Shown: piece after piece, positions 51,726-60,514 of the stretch
Numbering within the stretch: the first letter of the stretch is position 1
Layout of the letters: each line of letters opens with the position of its first letter
From: Pseudomonadota bacterium
GTDB taxonomy: Bacteria; Pseudomonadota; Gammaproteobacteria; Burkholderiales; Burkholderiaceae_B
DNA length: 64,000 nucleotides
Direction: 5' to 3'
Assembly (NCBI GenBank): GCA_023439305.1
Contig: JAEXOO010000016.1
Span: forward strand, 1-64,000
Made by a program: the position numbers and the translations under genes
Notes under the pieces: generated by a model
What the model was told of the DNA's origin: nothing
The model's database searches: none
The model's input: the letters and a program-made list of their open reading frames with translations, nothing else

Positions 51726-52874
51726 ATGAACACCACACTGCCCCTGCATGGGGTTCGCGTACTGGAATTCTGCAACGTGGCCGCCGGCCCTTACTGCGGC
51801 ATGCTGTTGGCCGATATGGGCGCGGACGTCATCAAGATCGAGAACCCCCAAGGAGGCGACACGCTGCGCAGCTGGCCGCCCATCAACCAAGGGTTCAGCG
51901 AAAACTTCGCTTCTCTTAACCGCAACAAACGGTCCGTCACGCTGGACCTGAAACGGCCCGAGGACAGGGACAAAGCTCGCCAATTGGTGCAGGAGGCCGA
52001 CGTGCTGCTGGAGAACAACCGGCCCGGCGTCATGCAGCGCCTGGGACTGGACTACGACAGCCTGAAAGCCATCAACCCGCGCCTGCTGTATTGCTCGATC
52101 TCCGCCTACGGGCAGAGCGGCCCCCGTTCGCAGGAAGGCGGCTTCGACCTGACCATTCAGGCCATGAGCGGGGTGATGAGCGTCACCGGCGAGCCGGGCG
52201 GCGCACCTGTCAAGTGCGGGGTGCCGCTGGCGGACTTCGCAGCCGGGCTGTACGCTGCCTTTGCCGTCAGTGCAGCGCTGCCGCAGGCGCGCGCCACCGG
52301 CCAGGGCGCGCATATCGACGTGCCTATGCTGGGTACCACGCTGGCCATCGCCGCCCTGCAGACATCCGAGTATTTCGGCAGCGGACGCGACCCGGACAAG
52401 CTGGGCTCCGCCCACCCGCGCAATGCGCCCTATCAAGCCTTCCGCTGCAAAGGCGGCTACTTTGCCATGGCCGCCGGCAACGATGCCTTGTGGAAATCGG
52501 TCTGCGACGTGGTCGAACGCCCTGATCTGACGCTGGACGAACGCTTCACGTCCACCTCTTTGCGTGCCCGACACCAAGATGAGCTGCGCGAACTGCTCGA
52601 AGCCATCTTCCTGCAGGCCGATGCCGAGCACTGGCTGGCCCTGTTTCGCGCCCGCGGGGTCCCGAGCAGCCCGATCAACCGCTATTCCGACGTCTTGAAG
52701 GACCCGCAAGTGGACCATATGCAGTGGGTCCAGAACATCACCTTGCCCGGCGATACTGTCACCCGCACCTTTGTATCGCCGCTGCGCATCAACGGCGCCG
52801 GGCTGCCAGTGCGACTGAACCCGCCCGCTCTGGGCGAGCACAACGACAGCGTCTTTGCACAGGTGCAGGCATGA
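51726..52874 (+). CDS. CaiB/BaiF family (class III) CoA-transferase
   Basis: A 382-residue class III CoA-transferase. It has the N-terminal Rossmann region (LEFCNVAAGPYCGMLLADMG), the ENNRPGVMQRLGLDYDSL block, CSISAYGQSGP, and the catalytic Asp expected at residue 170 (PLADFAAG). It transfers CoA between carboxylic acids without ATP. It lies 44 bases after acuI and overlaps the following hydratase gene (ATGA). The acuI/CoA-transferase/hydratase order recalls acrylate-utilisation (acuN-acuK) modules, though the true acid is not known. Confidence 0.92.
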   Translation: MNTTLPLHGVRVLEFCNVAAGPYCGMLLADMGADVIKIENPQGGDTLRSWPPINQGFSENFASLNRNKRSVTLDLKRPEDRDKARQLVQEADVLLENNRPGVMQRLGLDYDSLKAINPRLLYCSISAYGQSGPRSQEGGFDLTIQAMSGVMSVTGEPGGAPVKCGVPLADFAAGLYAAFAVSAALPQARATGQGAHIDVPMLGTTLAIAALQTSEYFGSGRDPDKLGSAHPRNAPYQAFRCKGGYFAMAAGNDALWKSVCDVVERPDLTLDERFTSTSLRARHQDELRELLEAIFLQADAEHWLALFRARGVPSSPINRYSDVLKDPQVDHMQWVQNITLPGDTVTRTFVSPLRINGAGLPVRLNPPALGEHNDSVFAQVQA

Positions 52875-53623
52875 ACGCCCCGCCCGCCACGCTGTCGGCC
52901 GGCTTGCGCGTCGAGCGCCAGGAACACGGCTGGATCCTGACGCTGGACCGCCCGGACAAGCGCAACGCCTTGTCCGCTGACCTGGTCGAGGCACTGATCC
53001 AGGCGGTAGACGAGGCCGAACGCCAGCAGATCAGCCTGCTGGTCCTGCGTGGAGAAGGAAAGAACTTCAGCGCCGGCTTTGACTTTACCGATGTGGAACA
53101 GCACAGCGAAGGGGATCTGCTGCTGCGTTTCGTGCGCATCGAGACCTTGCTGCAAAAGCTGACGTACAGCCCGTGCGCCACGCTGGCGCTGGCCCACGGC
53201 CAGAACTTCGGTGCGGGTGTGGACCTGCTGGCGGCATGCCGCACGCGCATCGCCGACGCCCAGGCGCACTTTCGCATGCCCGGCCTGCAATTCGGCCTGG
53301 CGTTGGGTACGCGCCGTCTCGCGCAGATCGTCGGTGCTCAACAAGCGCATGCACTGCTGGCGACCAGCCAGACCTTCGACGCCGCCAGGGCACTGGAGAT
53401 GGGGTTCGTGCAGGAAATCCGCAGTCCGCAGGACTGGCCGGCCCGTATACGTCAGGCGCAGGATGAGGCCTGCCTGCTCAGCGCCGACAGCCGCCGCTTT
53501 CTGCATGACCTGACGCGCTCCGACGAGCATGCGGATGCCGACATGGCGACATTGGTTCGCTCCGCTGCCCTGCCCGGCATCAAGGCGCGCATCGCGGCAT
53601 TCCGAGGCGCCCCGACATCCTGA
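52871..53623 (+). CDS. Enoyl-CoA hydratase/isomerase family protein lacking the usual catalytic Glu
   Basis: A 250-residue crotonase-fold protein with oxyanion-hole segments NFSAGFDFTDV and HGQNFGAGVDLLAA. At the position where hydratases have the first catalytic Glu (F-x-x-P-E), this protein reads FRMPGLQFG, so that residue is Gly. It may be a crotonase with another activity (isomerase, hydrolase or dehalogenase-like) or act with only one acid. The start at 52871 overlaps the CoA-transferase stop by 4 bases. It ends 10 bases from the convergent IclR gene. Confidence 0.87.
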   Translation: MNAPPATLSAGLRVERQEHGWILTLDRPDKRNALSADLVEALIQAVDEAERQQISLLVLRGEGKNFSAGFDFTDVEQHSEGDLLLRFVRIETLLQKLTYSPCATLALAHGQNFGAGVDLLAACRTRIADAQAHFRMPGLQFGLALGTRRLAQIVGAQQAHALLATSQTFDAARALEMGFVQEIRSPQDWPARIRQAQDEACLLSADSRRFLHDLTRSDEHADADMATLVRSAALPGIKARIAAFRGAPTS

Positions 53624-53633
53624 CCCCGGTAAA

Positions 53634-54383
53634 TCAGCGCCCGCTGTAGCCCAGGCGGCGAGAGATCGCCGCCGCTACGCCCACCAGGGTCTGGCCGGCC
53701 TGATTCAGCCTGACTTCGTCCAGCCGCTCGGCAGGACCCGAAATGCCGACGGCCGCCACCACCTGGCCGCGCCCGTCGTGAATCGGCGCCGCCGCCCCTA
53801 CGACTTGCTCGCGCCATTCGCCCCGGTTCACGGCATAGCCGCGCAGGCGGACCTCGTCCAGCTCACGGCGCAGATCGCCGAATTTCATGATGGATCGCGG
53901 AGTGTGGGGCTTGAGGCGGTTCTTGACGCCATTGACCGTATCTTCAGCAGCCCAGGCCAGCAAGGCCTTGCCCGTGGCCACGCAGTGGGCCGGCGAGCGG
54001 CCGCCCACCGTGGTGTAAGCGCGCACGGGCTGGGGGCTGTCAATTTTTTCTATATACAGCACTTCGATGCCATCCAGTATGGACAGATGCACGGTCTCCT
54101 GGGTCTGGTCGGCCAGCTCTTTCATGAAAGGCAAGGCTTCCAGCCGCACATCCAGCCGATTGGCCACCCCTGATCCCAGCTCCCACAGCTTCATGGTCAG
54201 CTCGTAGCGTCCGGTGTCGTCGTTCTTGCGCGCAAAGCCCTGGTGCACCAACGCCTGCAGCAGACGATGCACATTACTCTTGTTCAGCATCAACTGATTG
54301 GCCAGCTCAGTCACGCCTGAACCGCGCTCGTGCTTGGCCATGGCCTCCAGAAGCACCAGGCCCTTCAAAAAAGTCTTGTCCAA
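53634..54383 (-). CDS. IclR family transcriptional regulator
   Basis: A 249-residue regulator with an N-terminal winged helix (~1-65: GVTELANQLMLNKSNVHRLLQALVHQGF) and an IclR effector domain (~75-249: YIEKIDSPQPVRAYTTVGGRSPAHCVATGKALLAW, YAVNRGEWREQVVGAAAPI). It lies tail to tail with the acuI operon and downstream of a molybdoenzyme gene on its own strand. The IclR-like palindromes at 50394 and 50639 make the acuI/Bug divergent operons its most likely targets. Confidence 0.9.
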   Translation of the reverse strand: MDKTFLKGLVLLEAMAKHERGSGVTELANQLMLNKSNVHRLLQALVHQGFARKNDDTGRYELTMKLWELGSGVANRLDVRLEALPFMKELADQTQETVHLSILDGIEVLYIEKIDSPQPVRAYTTVGGRSPAHCVATGKALLAWAAEDTVNGVKNRLKPHTPRSIMKFGDLRRELDEVRLRGYAVNRGEWREQVVGAAAPIHDGRGQVVAAVGISGPAERLDEVRLNQAGQTLVGVAAAISRRLGYSGR

Positions 54384-54443
54384 TCGTGTGTCCCGCCTAT
54401 AGCTGTAAGTGAGTGAATTGTCGCATGGAACCGGACGCCGTCC

Positions 54444-56741
54444 TTAGCGCAGCGGCGGTGGCTGGAACGCGGACACGGCGGGGGGATCGTGCTGATAAGG
54501 CTCTATCCATACCAGGCAGGACTGGGCCGCGCAGCCTTGCGACAATTCGGATGTACCCGCGTCCCGCGTCAGCACATTGGGGTTGCCGTGCAACTCCAGC
54601 GGCCGGCCCTGCGCGTCCGCTCCGGGATCGAACCAGGCGCCCGTGGACAGACGCAACACGCCCGGCATCAGCTCATCGCTCAGCCGCAGGCCCGCCAGAC
54701 AGGCGCCGCGGGCATTGTGCAGGCGCACCACCTGTCCGGCCTGCAGGCCAAGCCGATGCGCATCGTCCGGATGAATGCAGACTGGGGCGCGTTCCTGGAT
54801 CTTGTCCTGACGACTGTAGGCGCTGTGATCTAATTGGCTGTGCAGACGCGTCTGAGGCTGGTCCGTGATCAGATGAAAGGCATCGGGCTTCTGCTCCATG
54901 CCCAACCCTTCCCGGGCCGGGTACCAGCGCACATGGCCGCCGCAATCGGGCAAGCCCATCGCAGCAATACGCTCGCTGTAGATCTCGATGCGCCCTGACG
55001 GCGTCTGCAGCGGATGCGCCTGAGGATCAGCGACGAAATCAGCCAGCATCGTCACTGGCGTCGGCTCGGCCAGCTCGTCCAAATCGATCAGGCCCTGATC
55101 GCGAAACTGCTCGAAGCTGCACAAGTCCACGCCTTGAGCGGCGGCGCGCTGGCGGCTTTGCTCGTACAGACGCTGCAGCCAGGACTCGCTGTCCAGGCCC
55201 TGCGTGAAGGCCTCTCCGACCTCCAGCCGCTCGGCCAACTCAGCAAAAATATCGTAGTCGCTGCGCGACTGCCCGAGCGAGTCGGCCATCTTGCTCATAT
55301 AGACCATGAAACGCTCGCGCTTGGAATAGCCTAAATCATCGCGCTCGAATGTCGTGTTGGCAGGCAGCACGATATCGGCCATCTTGGCGCTGGGCGTCCA
55401 GTACTGCTCGTGCGCAATGATGGTTTCGGGCTTTTGCCAGGCCTGCGCCAGGCGATTCAGGTCCTGATGATGATGAAACGGATTGCCGCCCGCCCAGTAG
55501 ATCAGGCGTATATCCGGATAGGCATGCGTGGCGCCGTTGTAGCGAAACGGCGCGCCTGGATTGAGCAGCATATCGGCAATGCGCGCCACGGGAATGAAAT
55601 CCGGTACGCCGTTTCGCCCCTGATCCAGGGTCGGGCCGGAGAACAGCGCCGTCTTGTTGCCCATGGTATTGGCGGGGCCGTAACCCACGCCGAAGCCGCC
55701 GCCCGGCTGCCCGATCTGCCCGAGCAGGCAGGCCAGCGTCACCACGCCCCAAAAAGGCTGTTCGCCATAATCGGCTCGTTGCAATGACCAGGCCATGGAG
55801 ATCATGCTGCGTCGCTGCGCCAGTTGCCGCGCCAGGCGGCGGATGCGTTCGGCCTCGATTCCGGTAATAGTCTGCGCCCAGTCCGCCGACTTAGGCTGGC
55901 CGTCAGCCCATCCCATCAGATAAGGCTCCAGGCGCTCGAAACCCACTGTGCAGCGCGCCAGAAAGGCGCGATCATGACGCTGCTCGCTGACCAGAGTGTG
56001 CATCAAGGCCAGAATCAAAGCCGTATCGGTGCCGGGTCGTATGGGCAGCCATTCGAAGGGCGCTTGCGGGTCCAGATCGTCCCGCGTCGGGCTGATGTTG
56101 ATCATCTCCACGCCACGCTGCGCCATGGCCTGCAGACTGGGCCGCACATGATGCTGCCCCGGCCCGCCGGGGCTGACCTGCGCATTTTTTTCCGACACGC
56201 CGCCAAAGCACAGTAGCAGCTCCGTGTGCTCCACCAGCGTATCCCAGGAGCTGTGCTGGGCCATGAGCGCATCCATGGGTGCAACGATGTGGGGCAGAAT
56301 CACCCGCCCCGCGCCCAGGCTATAGCTGTCCTTGTGGGCCACATAGCCCCCCAGGACATTCAGAAAGCGGTGGATCTGGCTTTGCGCATGGTGAAAGCGA
56401 CCGGCGCTGGACCAGCCGTAGGAGCCGCCGAAGATGGCCTGATTGCCGTGCGCGGCGATGACCCGGCGCAGTTCACCCGCCGTCAGCTCCAGGGCCTGAT
56501 CCCAACTGACCTGAACAAACGGCTCTGCGCCCCGCCCGGCGGAGCGTCGGCCTTCCAGCCATCCCTCTCGTACGGCCGGACGCAGCACGCGCAGCGACGC
56601 ATCCAGGCTGGCGCGCACCATGCTCAATCCTATGGGCGAAGGGTTGGGGTCCTGCTCCAGGCCCCGTACGTCCGGACCGCCCGGCGCATGACGGTCGATT
56701 TCATAAATGCCCCAATGGGCGGCCGTGTATTCGCGCTTCAT
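54444..56741 (-). CDS. Molybdopterin-guanine-dinucleotide oxidoreductase, biotin-sulfoxide/DMSO reductase-like (BisC type)
   Basis: A 765-residue single-subunit enzyme of the DMSO reductase family. GGSYGWSSAGRFHHAQSQ near residues 103-120 carries the Ser expected to bind Mo. There is no N-terminal [4Fe-4S] Cys motif and no Tat signal, so it is a cytoplasmic BisC-like enzyme reducing a sulfoxide (biotin or methionine sulfoxide) or an N-oxide. The C-terminal molydop-binding domain (APVCIHPDDAHRLGLQAGQVVRLHNARGACL) is complete. The start at 56741 is chosen because the family N terminus begins there. It lies between the racemase and IclR genes, on the same strand. Confidence 0.87.
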   Translation of the reverse strand: MKREYTAAHWGIYEIDRHAPGGPDVRGLEQDPNPSPIGLSMVRASLDASLRVLRPAVREGWLEGRRSAGRGAEPFVQVSWDQALELTAGELRRVIAAHGNQAIFGGSYGWSSAGRFHHAQSQIHRFLNVLGGYVAHKDSYSLGAGRVILPHIVAPMDALMAQHSSWDTLVEHTELLLCFGGVSEKNAQVSPGGPGQHHVRPSLQAMAQRGVEMINISPTRDDLDPQAPFEWLPIRPGTDTALILALMHTLVSEQRHDRAFLARCTVGFERLEPYLMGWADGQPKSADWAQTITGIEAERIRRLARQLAQRRSMISMAWSLQRADYGEQPFWGVVTLACLLGQIGQPGGGFGVGYGPANTMGNKTALFSGPTLDQGRNGVPDFIPVARIADMLLNPGAPFRYNGATHAYPDIRLIYWAGGNPFHHHQDLNRLAQAWQKPETIIAHEQYWTPSAKMADIVLPANTTFERDDLGYSKRERFMVYMSKMADSLGQSRSDYDIFAELAERLEVGEAFTQGLDSESWLQRLYEQSRQRAAAQGVDLCSFEQFRDQGLIDLDELAEPTPVTMLADFVADPQAHPLQTPSGRIEIYSERIAAMGLPDCGGHVRWYPAREGLGMEQKPDAFHLITDQPQTRLHSQLDHSAYSRQDKIQERAPVCIHPDDAHRLGLQAGQVVRLHNARGACLAGLRLSDELMPGVLRLSTGAWFDPGADAQGRPLELHGNPNVLTRDAGTSELSQGCAAQSCLVWIEPYQHDPPAVSAFQPPPLR

Positions 56742-56838
56742 CGCTTGCTTCCCATCCTGTCCTGCCGAACATCGGAAGCCGCCGCAAAGGCGGCGGCACG
56801 GAAACATCAATTACACGAAAAATATAAAACACTATTCC

Positions 56839-57549
56839 TTAATTTGGAACAGCTTGCAGTTCGGCGGCCAGACGCACCGCTGCCAGGGCGTGCAATTCGG
56901 TCGTATCGTAGACCGGCAGAACCGAATCCTCGGGTTTGACCAGCAAGGCGATCTCGGTGCAGCCCAGAATGACCGCCTGAGCGCCATCGCGGCGCAGATG
57001 ATCAATGACACGCTGATACACCGCCAACGATTCGGGCCGCACTATCCCGTGGCACAGCTCGTCGTAGATGATGTCGTGCACCTGGGCGCGCTCATCTTCG
57101 TGCGGGATCAGCACAGTCAGATGGTGGCGCTCCTGCATGCGCTCGCGGTAAAAATCTTCTTCCATGGTGAAGCGCGTGCCCAGCAAGCCCACCCGCTGCA
57201 CGCCCGCCTCGCGCAGGGCCAGGGCCGTGGGGTCGACAATGTGCAGGAAAGGAATATCCAGCACCGCCTCGATGTGCGGCGCCAGCTTGTGCATGGTGTT
57301 GGTGCACAGCACCACAAAGTCCGCACCACCGGCCTGCACCTGCAGCGCCGCCTGCTGCATGGCGCGGCCCAGCTCTTCCCAAAGGCCCGCGTGCTGCATC
57401 TGCTTGATGTCCTCGAAGCAGACCGTGCTCATGATGCTGCGGGCATTGCGATGCCCGCCGGCCAGCGCCTTCATGCCTTGATTGATCAGCCGGTAATACT
57501 CCGCCGACGACTCCCAGCTCATCCCGCCGATCAGTCCGATTGTCTTCAT
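56839..57549 (-). CDS. Aspartate/glutamate racemase family protein
   Basis: A 236-residue racemase. It opens KTIGLIGGMSWESSAEYYRLIN and has two Cys motifs for the proton-relay pair: VVLCTNTMHKLA near residue 83 and VILGCTEIALLV near residue 193. Members racemise aspartate or glutamate, or act as maleate isomerase-like enzymes. The start is the ATG at 57549, where the family sequence begins; the longer upstream frame overlaps the alkylsulfatase control region. It is followed by the BisC-like gene after 97 bases. Confidence 0.9.
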   Translation of the reverse strand: MKTIGLIGGMSWESSAEYYRLINQGMKALAGGHRNARSIMSTVCFEDIKQMQHAGLWEELGRAMQQAALQVQAGGADFVVLCTNTMHKLAPHIEAVLDIPFLHIVDPTALALREAGVQRVGLLGTRFTMEEDFYRERMQERHHLTVLIPHEDERAQVHDIIYDELCHGIVRPESLAVYQRVIDHLRRDGAQAVILGCTEIALLVKPEDSVLPVYDTTELHALAAVRLAAELQAVPN

Positions 57550-57638
57550 GCCCTTTCCCGTTTTTCCGTGATCCAGGGCGACAGTATAAAAGAGCGCCGG
57601 ACGACCTTGAAGCGCCTGCCGGCGGGCATACCAACCGT

Positions 57639-59597
57639 TCAGGGCGTCACGATGTTGAACCACAGCAGCGGCTCTTCGAACAAGCCCGAAAACGCTCTGA
57701 ACACCCGTGGCGCACCCTCGATCGTGGCACGCCCTGCCTTGAACGCCCCCATCCAATCCAGTTGCTTGGCCTGGATCAACTTGAAATCCGCCATCGTCAG
57801 CGCAACGGTCGCCTGTGCCGGCAATCCGCTACGGGCGCTGTAGTTCAGGACGGAGTTGCCGATGCTGACCGTATAGGTCTTGCCCAGATCCAGGAAGCGG
57901 AACGCCACTGCCAGATTCTGACCCCTGGCTTTCTCCTCATCCAGCCGCACCGACATCAGATCAAAGATCATTTCAGGCGTCAGGGCCGCGATCATGTCAG
58001 CATTGTTGCCAGGAGGAACAGGCAGATCCGGCGCCCCCGTGCGCAGCTCCAGCGCGCCTTGCAAATAGATTGATCTCCAGGGCCCGGACTCGGCCTGATA
58101 GCCCAATTGCTCATAGGCGGCCGCCAGCAACTGGCGCGCCTGCGTGTCCTTCGGATCGGCAAAGACCGCATGTTTGAGCACCATGGCGACCCAGCGATAT
58201 TCACCCCGGTCAAAATCCTGCTGCGCCAGCTGCATCAAGCGGTCACGGCCCACATACTCCAGATATTTTCGACCGGCCTCGACCGGCGGCAACACGTCCA
58301 GACTGGACGGATTGCCGTCATACCAGCCCATGTAATACTGGTACACGGCGCGCGCATTGTGCTTCAACGTACCGTAGTAACCGCGCGCAGACCATGTGCC
58401 TCGCAAGGACTCGGGCAACTCGATCAACTCGGCGATTTCCTCGCCGGTATGACCTTTGTTCATCAGGTTGACGGTGCGGTCGTGGATGTACTTGTACAAA
58501 TCACGCTGCTTGGTCAAGTAATCCTGTACCTGCTCCCGCCCCCAGACCGGCCAGTGATGCGCCTGGAACTTCACCTCGATCTGATCGCCGAACAAGTCCA
58601 TGGTCTCGTTGATGTACTGGGCCCATTGGCGGGCATCGCGCACCTGCGTACCGCGCAAGGACAGAATGTTGTGCATGGTATTGGTGGTGTTCTCGGCCAT
58701 CCACATCGCCTTGAACTGCGGCAGATACGTGTTCATCTCCACCGGCGCCTCCGTTCCCGGCGTCATCTGCATGACCATCTCGATGCCGTCCACCACCAGC
58801 GTTTCGCCTGTCCGAGACACGGAACGCGTGGGTGCGATCAGGGAAATCGTGCCCAGCGGATTGGTCATGCCCAGGCCCGCCCCCACGCTGTGCTCGGGTC
58901 CGCGCGGCAGAAAAGCGCCGTACATATACGTGGCGCGACGCTTCATGGCATTGCCCGCAATCACGCCTTCGCTGATGGCATGGTCGAAAAAACCCTCAGG
59001 TGCAATAATCTGCACCTGCCCCGCATCCACGGCGGCCTGGTCCACCAGGCCCTTGATGCCGGCGTAATGGTCGATATGGGAATGGCTGTAGATCACCGCC
59101 TTGATGGGTGCCGGCTCGACATGCTTTTGCACCAGCGCGTAGGCGGCCGCTGCCGTCTCCGTGGATGTGCCCACGTCAAATACAAGCCAGCCTGTGTGAC
59201 CCCGCACAAAGGTGATGTTGGATAAATCGTAGCCGCGCACCTGGTAAATGTGATCGGTCACCTTGTACACGCCATCGAGCAGGTTCAGCTGCGCCATGCG
59301 CCACAGGCCGGGATGCACGCTGGCCGGAGCGACGCTGTCCTGGCTGATGAAACGTTTGTACGAATCCAGATCCCAGACCACATTGCCCGTTGCGCCCTTG
59401 ATCAGCAAGGACGGCTCTCTGTGGATCAGCCCCCGGCGGGCGTTCTCGAAATCCTGCGTATCCTGAAAGGGCAGTGTGCGCAGCAGCTTGGCATGACGTT
59501 CCCGGGTGCTCTGGCTGGCCGGTTCGGCCATGACACCGGCCGCTCCCAGGCTCAGCAGTGCTGCCGCCAGCAGGGTATTTGCAATTACGTTTGTCAT
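57639..59597 (-). CDS. Alkyl sulfatase, SdsA1-type (class III, metallo-beta-lactamase fold)
   Basis: A 652-residue exported enzyme. A Sec signal peptide (MTNVIANTLLAAALLSLGAA, cleavage after VMA) is followed by the MBL domain with zinc motif SHSHIDHYAGIKGL (~170), a dimerisation domain, and a C-terminal SCP2-like domain (last ~125 residues). Such enzymes hydrolyse primary alkyl sulfates such as SDS in the periplasm. The start at 59597 has AAGGAGAG ahead. It is divergent from an outer-membrane protein gene that may help substrate entry. Confidence 0.93.
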   Translation of the reverse strand: MTNVIANTLLAAALLSLGAAGVMAEPASQSTRERHAKLLRTLPFQDTQDFENARRGLIHREPSLLIKGATGNVVWDLDSYKRFISQDSVAPASVHPGLWRMAQLNLLDGVYKVTDHIYQVRGYDLSNITFVRGHTGWLVFDVGTSTETAAAAYALVQKHVEPAPIKAVIYSHSHIDHYAGIKGLVDQAAVDAGQVQIIAPEGFFDHAISEGVIAGNAMKRRATYMYGAFLPRGPEHSVGAGLGMTNPLGTISLIAPTRSVSRTGETLVVDGIEMVMQMTPGTEAPVEMNTYLPQFKAMWMAENTTNTMHNILSLRGTQVRDARQWAQYINETMDLFGDQIEVKFQAHHWPVWGREQVQDYLTKQRDLYKYIHDRTVNLMNKGHTGEEIAELIELPESLRGTWSARGYYGTLKHNARAVYQYYMGWYDGNPSSLDVLPPVEAGRKYLEYVGRDRLMQLAQQDFDRGEYRWVAMVLKHAVFADPKDTQARQLLAAAYEQLGYQAESGPWRSIYLQGALELRTGAPDLPVPPGNNADMIAALTPEMIFDLMSVRLDEEKARGQNLAVAFRFLDLGKTYTVSIGNSVLNYSARSGLPAQATVALTMADFKLIQAKQLDWMGAFKAGRATIEGAPRVFRAFSGLFEEPLLWFNIVTP

Positions 59598-59655
59598 GGC
59601 GCGGCTCTCCTTGTGAACAAAACAATGAAGCGGCTCATTCTGAGTCAGCACGCCG

Positions 59656-59695
59656 ACGCACGGGACGAAATGCCCGCCGCCGCGACGCCGTGCGT
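59656..59695. promoter_or_regulatory. Inverted repeat in the alkylsulfatase/outer-membrane protein divergent region
   Basis: ACGCACGG (59656-59663) and CCGTGCGT (59688-59695) are perfect arms 24 bases apart, in the middle of the 153-base intergenic space. Spaced arms of this size can be an operator for a dimeric regulator. No motif family is assigned. Confidence 0.4.
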
Positions 59696-59750
59696 TAAAT
59701 GCTTTTTCAACGCGGCTTTCCTACCGTCGGCTTTTCGACGAGGAACTGCT

Positions 59751-60512
59751 ATGCACAAGACTGTTTTCTGCCTGTTGGCGACCGGCCTGTTCAACGCCCA
59801 GGTCCTGGCCCAGGCCCAGAACGAGGCCAACAACCCCTTGAGCCCACGCCCAATGATGAGCCTGCACGACTACTACGTACCCAAGCTGCATCAATTGGAT
59901 AAGACCTGGGCCAACCAGACCGTGCTGCGCGCGGTGCTGCCCAACAAGACCTTCGGCCAGCCCCAGCTCTGGCGCCTGAACGTGCCCGTGGTCGCCCTGC
60001 ACCACGACAGGCTGGGCAGCAAGTCCGGTCTGGGCGACATCACGTTCATGGATATTTTCATGCGCTCGGAGGAAGGATTTTCCTGGGGCCTGGGCCCAAT
60101 GCTCGTCATGCCCACGGCCTCGAACAATCTGCTGGGTCAAGGCAAGTGGCAAATCGGCACGGCCGCCGCCATTGTGACTTCACGCGACTGGGGGCTGGCC
60201 GGCGGCCTGCTGACCTTTCAGCAATCGTTCGCCGGCGACTCCGACCGGGAGAAAGTCAAAGTGCTGAGCGTGCAGCCTGCTCTGTTCTACAACCTGCCCA
60301 ATGGCTTTTACCTGCGTTCCAGCGCCGTCTGGACATTCGATCTGCAAAAACACACCCGCGCTATACCGCTGGGGCTGGGCCTGGGCAAGGTGATGAAAGT
60401 CGGCGAGAAAACCACCATCAACGCCTTCCTGGAACCGCAGTACTCGGTGGACAAGAAAGGAGCAGGAGCTCCCGTCTGGCAGATCTTCGGCGGCATCAAT
60501 ATCCAGTTCTGA
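59751..60512 (+). CDS. Outer-membrane transporter-like protein (phenol 'MetA pathway' family)
   Basis: A 253-residue exported beta-barrel-type protein. A signal peptide (HKTVFCLLATGLFNAQVLAQ) is followed by alternating beta-strand patterning and a terminal Phe (GGINIQF), typical of outer-membrane barrels. Segments such as GLGDITFMDIFM, GLGPMLVMPTAS and QPALFYNLPNGFYLRSS fit the Phenol_MetA_deg family, annotated as transport of hydrophobic aromatics. The start is set by GAGGA before the ATG. Its stop is 2 bases from that of the convergent regulator. Confidence 0.82.
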   Translation: MHKTVFCLLATGLFNAQVLAQAQNEANNPLSPRPMMSLHDYYVPKLHQLDKTWANQTVLRAVLPNKTFGQPQLWRLNVPVVALHHDRLGSKSGLGDITFMDIFMRSEEGFSWGLGPMLVMPTASNNLLGQGKWQIGTAAAIVTSRDWGLAGGLLTFQQSFAGDSDREKVKVLSVQPALFYNLPNGFYLRSSAVWTFDLQKHTRAIPLGLGLGKVMKVGEKTTINAFLEPQYSVDKKGAGAPVWQIFGGINIQF

Positions 60513-60514
60513 GT

